Position numbers and translations under genes: made by a program. DNA of 64,000 bases from the NCBI GenBank assembly GCA_047605865.1, contig JASGFC010000002.1:15339-79338 (forward strand), read 5' to 3'. Position 1 is the stretch's first letter. The number at the start of each line of letters is the position of its first letter. Below the pieces are notes generated by a model. The model did no database searches, was not told the DNA's origin, and worked only from the letters and a program-made list of their open reading frames with translations. Shown piece by piece: positions 8,818-16,318 of this stretch. This DNA comes from JASGDC01 sp047605865 (GTDB lineage Bacteria > Actinomycetota > Actinomycetes > Actinomycetales > Micrococcaceae).

Positions 8818-9597
8818 TTAACTTAAAATTTCCATACAAATTGGGGCGTGGTCGCTTGCTCCTTTACCTTTTCGCTCTTCACGATCTACCCAGGCATTTT
8901 CTACTGTAATTGCAGGCGAAGTGAGCATAAAATCGATACGCATTCCTTTTTTCTTAGGAAAACTAAGTCCTTTGTAATCCCAATAAGTGTACGTATCAGG
9001 ACCTGCATAAAATTTACGACTTGAATCTACAAAACCTAAATTCAGGAACTTTTGAAAAGTTCGACGTTCAGGCTCACTTACATGAGTAGCACCGACAAAT
9101 TCTTTAATATCCCACACATCTGTGTCCAGAGGTGCAATATTCCAATCACCTGCAAGAACGATTTTTGCATCTGGATTTTTCTTTAACGCCTCAGCTACTT
9201 CATCGTACAATGCTGCAAGCCATTGAAGTTTATAAGGCATGTGAGGGTCATCTAATGACCTACCATTTGGTACATAAAGACTGTAGACAGTAACATCTCC
9301 GCATTCTGCATGAAGCGCTCTTGGCTCAACAACATCTTTAAACTTTGGCTGATTTTTTAAAGCTCGTGTTACATCTTGCAGTCCAATGCGCGAAGCAAGT
9401 GCGACACCGTTCCATTGATTTAAACCAAAATGAGCTACTTCATAACCAATCCGCTCAAAAATTTCCCATGGAAACTGTTCATCTTTTGCCTTTGTTTCTT
9501 GGATGGCTAGAACATCTACGTCACTTCGTTGTAAAAAGTCTTCAATGCGTTCTGCTCTTGCTCGAATAGAGTTTACATTCCAACTAGCTATTTTCAT
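8818..9597 (-). CDS. xthA: Exodeoxyribonuclease III / AP endonuclease
   Basis: A 259-residue member of the exonuclease III family, which cuts abasic sites and removes damaged 3' ends in base excision repair. The start MKIASWNVNSIRAR has the conserved Asn. LAIQETKAKDEQFP holds the metal Glu, YVPNGRS the active-site Tyr region, LAGDWNIAPLDTDVW the Asp/Asn pair, and KGASDHAPI the C-terminal Asp-His. Length is typical. It starts 31 bases from the divergent TrmH-family gene, so the promoters overlap. Confidence 0.95.
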   Translation of the reverse strand: MKIASWNVNSIRARAERIEDFLQRSDVDVLAIQETKAKDEQFPWEIFERIGYEVAHFGLNQWNGVALASRIGLQDVTRALKNQPKFKDVVEPRALHAECGDVTVYSLYVPNGRSLDDPHMPYKLQWLAALYDEVAEALKKNPDAKIVLAGDWNIAPLDTDVWDIKEFVGATHVSEPERRTFQKFLNLGFVDSSRKFYAGPDTYTYWDYKGLSFPKKKGMRIDFMLTSPAITVENAWVDREERKGKGASDHAPICMEILS

Positions 9598-9628
9598 ACT
9601 TTAACCTTATCTAACGTAAGCTATAAAA

Positions 9629-10270
9629 ATGGGTACATCTAAAGATCAGTCAGAAGAAAAACCTCAAGTTGGTGTTGGACCTTGGGAGGGCAACTGGCCA
9701 GTTGAAGATTTTTACGATAGTGAACTGTTAGAAAATGGCGATCGCCGCAATGTAGTTGATAAGTATCGTTATTGGAAGCACGATGCAATTGTGGCTGACC
9801 TTGATTCTCGTCGGCATGAGTTTCATATTGCTATTGAGAATTGGCAGCACGATTTGAACATCGGTACAGTGGTACGCACAGCTAATGCTTTCATGGCTAA
9901 AGAGGTGCATATCATTGGAAAGAAGAGATGGAATCGTCGTGGTGCAATGGTCACAGATAAGTACCAGCACATTGTTCATCATCAAACAGTAGAAGACTTC
10001 CTTTCATGGGCTAAAAAAGCAAAGGTTGAAGTTATTGGTATTGATAACTTTCCCGATTCTGTGCCATTAGAAACGTATGAGCTACCACTGAAATGTGTAC
10101 TCGTTTTTGGACAAGAAAGCATCGGTTTAACCGATGAAGTCCACAAAGTCTGTAAAGATACTCTTTCTATTGCGCAATTTGGATCTACGCGTTCTATGAA
10201 TGCTGCGTCTGCTGCAGCTATTGCAATGCATGCTTGGATTCGACAGCATGTTTTCAACCAGCAAGTATAA
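9629..10270 (+). CDS. TrmH/SpoU-family RNA methyltransferase
   Basis: A 213-residue SPOUT enzyme using SAM to methylate rRNA or tRNA. The three knot motifs are visible: NIGTVVRTANAF (motif 1), CVLVFGQESIGLTDEV (motif 2) and IAQFGSTRSMNAASAAAIAMHAW (motif 3, with the ribose-methyltransferase SxNAA pattern). This points to 2'-O-methylation, but the target nucleoside cannot be read from sequence. It lies directly upstream of fba, with a large palindrome in the 170-base gap. Trm/Rlm assignment is left open. Confidence 0.88.
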   Translation: MGTSKDQSEEKPQVGVGPWEGNWPVEDFYDSELLENGDRRNVVDKYRYWKHDAIVADLDSRRHEFHIAIENWQHDLNIGTVVRTANAFMAKEVHIIGKKRWNRRGAMVTDKYQHIVHHQTVEDFLSWAKKAKVEVIGIDNFPDSVPLETYELPLKCVLVFGQESIGLTDEVHKVCKDTLSIAQFGSTRSMNAASAAAIAMHAWIRQHVFNQQV

Positions 10271-10292
10271 ATTTCTGTTATGCATACTTAAT

Positions 10293-10354
10293 GAGTGCGT
10301 GTTTGTCGTTATAGTGTGTGAACATACCCACACTATGACGACAAACACGCACTC
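10293..10354. repeat. Long near-perfect palindrome between the methyltransferase gene and fba
   Basis: A 26-base arm starting GAGTGCGTGTTTGTCG (10293-10318) and its complement (10329-10354) enclose a 10-base loop; only one pair is not Watson-Crick (it would be G-U in RNA). No T-run follows, so it is not a standard intrinsic terminator. It could be a processing site, a terminator of another kind, or a repeated palindromic element. It differs from the palindromes downstream of the tRNA-Ser genes. Confidence 0.8.
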
Positions 10355-10440
10355 AAAGCCTATCGTGCCAAGCTGTACTAGCGTATTTATAAGTCATACA
10401 ATGGAGTTGAATACGTAAATCAATTGAAAGGCTGGCAACT

Positions 10441-11463
10441 ATGCCTATTGCAACTCCTGATGTTTACGCTGAAATGATTGATAACGCAAAGAACAAAGGC
10501 TTTGCGTATCCAGCTGTAAACGTTACTTCATCACAGACCTTGAATGCAGCATTGGAAGGTTTTCAAGCAGCAGGATCTGACGGCATTGTGCAGGTAACAA
10601 CAGGTGGAGCAGCATACTGGTCTGGACCAAAGAAAAAAGATATGGTCGTTGGTTCATTAGCTTTTGCTGCTTTTGCTCGCGAAGTTGCGAAGCAATACGA
10701 TGTCAACATTGCATTGCATACTGACCACTGTCCAAAAGATAAACTTGAAGATTTTGTTTTGCCACTCATTAAGCTTTCTGAAGAAGCAGTTGCTCGGGGA
10801 GAAGATCCAATTTTTGGTTCTCATATGTGGGATGGCTCTGCTGTTCCTCTTGACGAAAATCTTAAAATTGCTCAAGAACTTCTAGAACGTACTAACAATA
10901 ATCACCAGATTCTTGAAATTGAAGTTGGTGTTGTTGGTGGTGAAGAAGATGGTGTAGATAACGAAATCAATGATGATCTCTACTCAACTGTTGCAGATGG
11001 TATGGCTACTGTGAAAGCTCTTGGTACTGGAGAAAATGGCCGTTATATTACAGCGTTAACTTTTGGTAATGTTCACGGTGTGTATAAGCCAGGCAACGTT
11101 AAACTTAAACCAGAAGTACTTGAAGAAATCCAAAGCGAAGTTGGCAAAAAGATTGGCAAAGATCGTCCTTTTGATTTGGTTTTCCATGGTGGTTCCGGTT
11201 CTTCAGAACAAGAAATTGCAGATGCTGTTAAATATGGCGTAGTGAAAATGAACATTGATACTGATACTCAGTACGCTTATACTCGTCCAGTTGCTCATCA
11301 CATGATGCAAAATTATGATGGCGTGCTCAAAGTTGATGGCGAAGTGGGTAACAAGAAGACCTATGATCCACGTGTTTGGGGTGCTGCTGCTGAAGATGGT
11401 ATGGCACAACGTATCGTTGAAGCATGTGAAGCCTTAGGTTCTGCTGGAAAATCTGCTCAGTAA
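10441..11463 (+). CDS. fba: Fructose-1,6-bisphosphate aldolase, class II
   Basis: A 340-residue zinc-dependent aldolase cleaving fructose 1,6-bisphosphate into dihydroxyacetone phosphate and glyceraldehyde 3-phosphate. The zinc and catalytic regions are visible: ALHTDHC, EVGVVGGEEDGV, FGNVHGVYKPGNVKL, DLVFHGGSGSSEQEI and VKMNIDTDTQYA. The sequence begins MPIATPDVYAEM, as in corynebacterial enzymes. It stands alone between a palindrome and its own terminator, so it is probably monocistronic. A second aldolase of the unrelated class I lies at 54414. Confidence 0.97.
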   Translation: MPIATPDVYAEMIDNAKNKGFAYPAVNVTSSQTLNAALEGFQAAGSDGIVQVTTGGAAYWSGPKKKDMVVGSLAFAAFAREVAKQYDVNIALHTDHCPKDKLEDFVLPLIKLSEEAVARGEDPIFGSHMWDGSAVPLDENLKIAQELLERTNNNHQILEIEVGVVGGEEDGVDNEINDDLYSTVADGMATVKALGTGENGRYITALTFGNVHGVYKPGNVKLKPEVLEEIQSEVGKKIGKDRPFDLVFHGGSGSSEQEIADAVKYGVVKMNIDTDTQYAYTRPVAHHMMQNYDGVLKVDGEVGNKKTYDPRVWGAAAEDGMAQRIVEACEALGSAGKSAQ

Positions 11464-11473
11464 TTTTATATTT

Positions 11474-11508
11474 AAAATGGCTGGTAACCTGAGGTTGCCA
11501 GCCATTTT
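11474..11508 (+). terminator. Rho-independent terminator after fba
   Basis: AAAATGGCTGG-T-AACC pairs with GGTT-G-CCAGCCATTTT around a 3-base loop. The arm tails provide A- and T-rich flanks, so it may act in both directions. It starts 11 bases after the fba stop codon. Confidence 0.85.
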
Positions 11509-11540
11509 ACTATGTACAGCAAGTGTGTAGAATTAAAGTT

Positions 11541-13529
11541 ATGACTCAAGACGTGCATGGAGCGGGGCTGCATTATTGGTTTCCTATTGTTAATGTCTTT
11601 GTCTTATCAATTTTTGTTCTATGGGTTCCAGGACTTATAGCCCTCATTCGTTTCAGAATGAATTGGATAGCTCGCATTGCTTTGGCACCACTGCTTACCC
11701 TTACTTTTCAATCAATCTTGATTACAGTACTACCAATATTTCATATACCTTGGAGCTGGGTGGTTCCTTTCATTGCAGGAGCACTGTGTGTAGCTATAAC
11801 TGTACTATTTAAAAAAAGGTACAGCTTATTATCTGATGATACTGATTTTAGAATGTCACGCCAGCAATTTTATCTTGTTTTGTTTTCGATGGTAGTTTCT
11901 TGTGCAGTTGGTGCCAAGGTCACGATGGGTGGCATTGGGAATCCTGAATGGTCAAATCAGAAGTGGGATTCTGCTTTCCATTTGAGTGCTTCAGAAGCAG
12001 CGCTCCAAACGGGCAATCTTTCACCATTTCATCTTAATAACTTCATTTACGGCAATATTTCTTCATATTATCCTTCGTTATTCCACGCTAATGTGGTTTC
12101 TCTTGCTCAAATAAGTCATAGAGATATCATTGTTTCCTTTAACGTGTTGTCTGTTGTAATTTCAGCAATCTTATGGGTGTTCGCCTGCTTGTTTTTAGCC
12201 TACATAATCTGGGGTAATAGACCTTTGCCCCTTATTTTGACGGCTTTATTCTCGGTAAATTTTACAGCTTTTCCGTATCGCTATTTTAGTTTTGGTGGGT
12301 TATTTCCAAATCTTTTAAGCGTTGCAGTGCTTCCTTTTTTCTTGGCTGCAATACTGCTTTTTGTTGAAAAATCCCCTGTTAAAACAACTAAATTAAATGC
12401 ATTAGCTCTGCTTTTTATGAGCACAATAGTGATGTTATTAGCGCAGCCTAATACTATCTTCTTTGGTTATTTTATGGGCATTGCCATTGTTATGAGTGCT
12501 GCAATGCAAGCTTTGAAAAAGCAACGGAATCTGGCCCTTTTATATGTGGCACTAGCAGTTGCAGCTACTGGCATTCAGCTATACGTGATGCAAGTTACCA
12601 GCAAAAAATCGATGTGGCCACCAACAAAAACAATAGCTCAAGCTACCTTAGACTGGGTAACTAATTCCACACGATGGGCCAATGAAAATCAAACTATTGT
12701 GCAATACCATATGCCACTAATTTTAGCGATTCTGAGCGTCTTTGGCTGCTACTTTGCGGCAAAGCAACAACAGTATCGGTGGCTTTTATATGGCTATTTC
12801 TTTTTGGGTGCAATTTTTGTGATTGGCTTAGGGGTTCCGGATGGTTCTTTCAGGAAGTTTATGACGGGTTTCTACTATAGTGACCAGTATCGTCCTATTG
12901 GCGCGCAAGTTGTTTTATCCATTCCGCTTGCCGTCTTGGGAGCTGTGGGTTTGAGTCAAGTAATGCAAAAGTTAAGCATTGCCTCCAGTATTAAAGGCAT
13001 CTCTGAACAGGGAGTATTACTATTATCTAGCTTGGCAATTGTTGGGTGTGTACTAGTACTTTATTATGATGGCCCACGTGTAGCCATCAGCCAGATTCAA
13101 GAAAATGCTTACGCCCCAAATTCCAGTCAGGGCATTCTTGATGATTCCAAACTTAAACTCATGGACGACATTGAAAAAATTGTGCCTGAGAATGAAAAAA
13201 TAATTGCTGTTCCCTTTACTGGGGCAACTAGTATTTACCCTCATACTGGGCGCCAACTCATTTACCCAGCAATGGGAGAAACACTTGATCAATCCAAAAA
13301 AATACTGGCAAGTTCTTTCAAAGAAATTTCAACAAATAAAAACGTCTGTAAAATTTCTCAGGACTTAGGTGTTAAATACGCTGTTGATTATGGAAACGCT
13401 GAAATTGATACAAACCCTAGACCAGAATTTGACGGTTTAAGGAATTTAGAGGGTACTGCCGGGCTACAAAAAGTTGCGCAAGAAGGTTATGTAAAACTGT
13501 ACAAAGTACTACCTTGTGCAGCAAGTTAA
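11541..13529 (+). CDS. DUF6541-type polytopic membrane protein (GT-C-like), copy 1
   Basis: About 662 residues with a dozen or so hydrophobic helices and a C-terminal extracytoplasmic domain. A conserved loop reads KWDSAFHLSASEAAL then NLSPFHLNNF and YYPSLFH, a pattern shared with the two other copies at 24347 and 28988. An acidic residue in an early outside loop is typical of lipid-phosphosugar-using GT-C transferases, so a role in cell-surface glycan assembly is inferred, not shown. The ATG at 11541 was preferred over an in-frame GTG at 11523 because helix 1 then follows a short N-tail. No near ribosome-binding site is clear. It follows fba but after a terminator. Confidence 0.75.
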   Translation: MTQDVHGAGLHYWFPIVNVFVLSIFVLWVPGLIALIRFRMNWIARIALAPLLTLTFQSILITVLPIFHIPWSWVVPFIAGALCVAITVLFKKRYSLLSDDTDFRMSRQQFYLVLFSMVVSCAVGAKVTMGGIGNPEWSNQKWDSAFHLSASEAALQTGNLSPFHLNNFIYGNISSYYPSLFHANVVSLAQISHRDIIVSFNVLSVVISAILWVFACLFLAYIIWGNRPLPLILTALFSVNFTAFPYRYFSFGGLFPNLLSVAVLPFFLAAILLFVEKSPVKTTKLNALALLFMSTIVMLLAQPNTIFFGYFMGIAIVMSAAMQALKKQRNLALLYVALAVAATGIQLYVMQVTSKKSMWPPTKTIAQATLDWVTNSTRWANENQTIVQYHMPLILAILSVFGCYFAAKQQQYRWLLYGYFFLGAIFVIGLGVPDGSFRKFMTGFYYSDQYRPIGAQVVLSIPLAVLGAVGLSQVMQKLSIASSIKGISEQGVLLLSSLAIVGCVLVLYYDGPRVAISQIQENAYAPNSSQGILDDSKLKLMDDIEKIVPENEKIIAVPFTGATSIYPHTGRQLIYPAMGETLDQSKKILASSFKEISTNKNVCKISQDLGVKYAVDYGNAEIDTNPRPEFDGLRNLEGTAGLQKVAQEGYVKLYKVLPCAAS

Positions 13530-13564
13530 AATCCTTGCAGTATGGGGTATTAAGCCAATCTGCT

Positions 13565-14431
13565 TTACACAGGCAGTGCTTCTATGATTTTCTGGCGTAA
13601 TTTTTGCCCACGTACGCTAAATTCTTTCTGCCTTAGCATGTACTGTTCTTTGCCTTCTTTAGTTTCAATGGGTACAACGCCATAACCCCAAGCTGTAATA
13701 TCGTAAGGTGAAGCCTCCATATCAAGCACTCTAATATCTCTAGCAAGTTCGAAACAATCCAGCAATAAAGAACCAGGAATGAGTGGACCAAGCTTGTAAG
13801 CCCACTTGTACAAATCCATTCCAACATGTAAGCATCCAGGTTGGTCTAGTTCAATTTGAGTAGCACGAGTTGGCTGGATTCTATTTAACGGTTTTGCTTC
13901 CTTGGTGTAGAAGCGGAATGCATCGAAATGTGAGCAGTTAATCTGGTGAGTTTCCACTACAGCATCTGTCCCTTGTGAGCCTAATCTTAACGGTACTTGA
14001 TGCCTTATATCATGCTCATCAAGCTTATAGACCATAGCCCATTCATGCAGCCCAAAACAACCAAAACGAGCTTCTCTTGTTGAAGTTCGTAACAAAAATT
14101 CTTTAATGAACCGCACAGAGTCACCACGATCTTCCATGAACTGCTTAAGGTCAAAGACAAGACCATCTTTAGTTTCACGATACCAACGCCATTGCTTTCG
14201 GGGCGAGAGTTGTGCTCCTATAAGTTCTACAGTTCCACCAGGATGCCACCGTCGAAGTTGAGAAGGCTTCAAGGAGTAGTAGCTATAGAGAAAATCTTCA
14301 ACAGGGTGCTTTTCGCCGATTTTTCTACGCTCACGATAGCCTGCAGTGAGATTGTCAGCTCTTTGTTGATGCTCTTGTTCTAACTGTTGCCACGTTTTTG
14401 ACTCGAGAACGCTATCGACCAGTACCACCAT
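13565..14431 (-). CDS. Uncharacterised actinobacterial protein (Rv3707c-like; sometimes labelled 3-methyladenine DNA glycosylase)
   Basis: About 288 residues, hydrophilic, without signal or membrane segments. Recognisable stretches are HPVEDFLYSYYSLKPSQLRRWHPG, KQWRWYRE, CFGLHEWAMVY, GCLHVGMDLYKWAYKLGPLIP and DMEASPYD. In mycobacteria an uncharacterised gene of this kind (Rv3707c) lies beside the aspartokinase genes, and annotations often call it a 3-methyladenine DNA glycosylase; no catalytic motif confirms that here. It overlaps the end of lysC, starting at ATG 14431 or GTG 14428 (a longer frame runs to 14458), so it is probably translated from the lysC transcript. Confidence 0.7.
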   Translation of the reverse strand: MVVLVDSVLESKTWQQLEQEHQQRADNLTAGYRERRKIGEKHPVEDFLYSYYSLKPSQLRRWHPGGTVELIGAQLSPRKQWRWYRETKDGLVFDLKQFMEDRGDSVRFIKEFLLRTSTREARFGCFGLHEWAMVYKLDEHDIRHQVPLRLGSQGTDAVVETHQINCSHFDAFRFYTKEAKPLNRIQPTRATQIELDQPGCLHVGMDLYKWAYKLGPLIPGSLLLDCFELARDIRVLDMEASPYDITAWGYGVVPIETKEGKEQYMLRQKEFSVRGQKLRQKIIEALPV

Positions 14432-15698
14432 ACACAACTGCTTCTTTTTCATCGTCAAGACCGAAAGCAGTATGAATAACCTTAACTGCTTTTTTAAGAT
14501 CTTTTTCAGCTAAAGTAATAGAGATTCTAATCTCAGAGGTAGAAATCATGTCAATGTTGATGTCGTTATCACTGAGTGCTTGGAAGAAGTCGGCAGAAAC
14601 ACCAGGGTGAGAGCGCATTCCAGCACCAACCAAAGACAATTTACCGATGTGATCGTTGTAGCTTAACTTTTTGTAACCGATTTTATCGTGAGCTTCTTCA
14701 AGTGCTTTCATCATGGATGAGCGCATTGTTTTTGGTAGCGTAAATGAAAGTTCTGTTCCTTGTTCACCATCAATGGAATCATGGACAATCATATCGATAT
14801 TTCCTTGGGCTTCGCTGATAACACGGAATACTTCAGCAGCTTTGCCAGGCTGGTTGGGCAACCCTTGAACCGTAATTTTTGCTTCTGAGTCATCGTGAGC
14901 AACACCTGAAATAATTGGCTGTTCCAAGGGAACTCCTTCTTCGTGGATATTGAGTTTAGGGCCAGTTGTTGGAATGACCCATGTGCCTTCGTGTGGACTA
15001 AAGGAAGAACGAACGTGCAACTTTACGCCAAAACGCCTGGCATATTCAACGGAGCGTAGATGTAGTACTTTTGCTCCTGAGGCGGCAAGTTCAAGCATTT
15101 CTTCGCTTGTTATTTCATCAATTTTTTGAGCTGAGGGCACGATGCGTGGATCTGCTGAAAAGATTCCATCTACGTCTGTGAAAATTTCACATGAGTCTGC
15201 TTCCAGTGCTGCTGCAAGAGCAACTGCTGTAGTATCAGAACCACCTCGACCGAGGGTTGTAATGTCTTTCGTAGAACGGCTTACGCCCTGAAAGCCAGCA
15301 ACAATGGGGATATTTCCTTGTCCAATTGCTTTGCGTAATCTATGTGGGTCTACGTCAATGATTTTAGCCTGACCATGGGTACCATCAGTAATCATCCCGG
15401 CTTGGCTTCCTGTGAAAGATTGAGATTTTTGACCCTTGTTATTGATAGCCATGGCTAGCAGTGCCATGGAAATACGTTCGCCAGCTGTTAGCAGCATATC
15501 AAGTTCACGTGATGGCTTGACCTCAGTAATTTGTTCTGCAAGATCTAGCAGTTCATCAGTTGTATCTCCCATGGCTGATACAACAACGACAACGTCATTT
15601 CCAGCTACTTTGGTATCAATAATTCTTTGAGCGACCCGCTTGATTCCTTCAGCGTCAGCAACAGAAGATCCACCAAATTTTTGAACAATCAAAGACAT
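14412..15698 (-). CDS. lysC: Aspartate kinase
   Basis: Phosphorylates aspartate, the first step to lysine, threonine, methionine and diaminopimelate. At 428 residues it has the kinase domain first (VQKFGGSSVAD at the N-terminus, FTDVDGIFSADPR near residue 175) and two ACT domains after residue 260 (ITVQGLPNQPGKAAEVFRV; LSLVGAGMRSHPGVSADFFQAL), which bind feedback inhibitors. Enzymes of this type often also produce a separate regulatory subunit from an internal start; that cannot be decided here. Unlike in Corynebacterium and Mycobacterium, no asd follows; the next gene is the Rv3707c-like one. recR is 15 bases upstream. Confidence 0.96.
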   Translation of the reverse strand: MSLIVQKFGGSSVADAEGIKRVAQRIIDTKVAGNDVVVVVSAMGDTTDELLDLAEQITEVKPSRELDMLLTAGERISMALLAMAINNKGQKSQSFTGSQAGMITDGTHGQAKIIDVDPHRLRKAIGQGNIPIVAGFQGVSRSTKDITTLGRGGSDTTAVALAAALEADSCEIFTDVDGIFSADPRIVPSAQKIDEITSEEMLELAASGAKVLHLRSVEYARRFGVKLHVRSSFSPHEGTWVIPTTGPKLNIHEEGVPLEQPIISGVAHDDSEAKITVQGLPNQPGKAAEVFRVISEAQGNIDMIVHDSIDGEQGTELSFTLPKTMRSSMMKALEEAHDKIGYKKLSYNDHIGKLSLVGAGMRSHPGVSADFFQALSDNDINIDMISTSEIRISITLAEKDLKKAVKVIHTAFGLDDEKEAVVYGGTGR

Positions 15699-15713
15699 GC
15701 TGGTTCTTCCTTC

Positions 15714-16316
15714 CTAAAGTTTTCTTCTACCCTCAAAAGCTCTTCCCAGCGTGATTTCATCAGCATATTCTAGGTCTCCGCCTACTGGAAGACCAGAAGC
15801 TAGACGCGTTACGTTGATTCCAATACCTTTGAGTAAGATACTGGTGTAGGTTGCTGTTGCTTCACCCTCAAGGTTTGGATTGGTAGCAATAATTACTTCA
15901 TCGATTTTACCATCTGCAAGACGGCTCATGAGTTCTTTGAATCTTAGTTGATCTGCACCAATTCCTTGTATAGGACTAATGGCACCACCTAGGACATGGT
16001 ATTTGCCTCGATATTCTCGAGTTTTTTCAATAGCAACTACATCTTTAGGTTCTTCAACCACACAGATTAAAGAATCATCGCGGCGAGGGTCTCTACAGAT
16101 AGAACATAGTTCTTCTTCGCCAACATTTCCACAAACTTTGCAAAATTTTACTTTATTCTTTACGGTTACCATTGCTTGAGATAAACGTTGGACATCTTCT
16201 GTGGGTGCTTGTAATAAATGAAAGGCTAAACGTTGAGCCGACTTTGAGCCAATACCAGGTAGTTGGTTCAGCTCATCTATAAGATCTTGGATAGCGCCAT
16301 CGTAAATTGAAGACAT
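15714..16316 (-). CDS. recR: Recombination mediator protein RecR
   Basis: A 200-residue RecR that works with RecF/RecO to load RecA on gapped DNA. A helix-hairpin-helix is at the N-terminus (LNQLPGIGSKSAQRLAFHLL), then a four-Cys zinc finger (CKVCGNVGEEELCSICRDPRR), then a Toprim domain (ICVVEEPKDVVAIE, TNPNLEGEATA). It begins 2 bases after the dnaX stop, the widespread dnaX-recR operon. Confidence 0.97.
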   Translation of the reverse strand: MSSIYDGAIQDLIDELNQLPGIGSKSAQRLAFHLLQAPTEDVQRLSQAMVTVKNKVKFCKVCGNVGEEELCSICRDPRRDDSLICVVEEPKDVVAIEKTREYRGKYHVLGGAISPIQGIGADQLRFKELMSRLADGKIDEVIIATNPNLEGEATATYTSILLKGIGINVTRLASGLPVGGDLEYADEITLGRAFEGRRKL

Positions 16317-16318
16317 CT

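Noticed and set aside
9982..10418. Open frames around the end of the methyltransferase gene and the palindrome
   Set aside because: They run through a perfect hairpin and the other strand of a real gene; translations look random and lack start signals.
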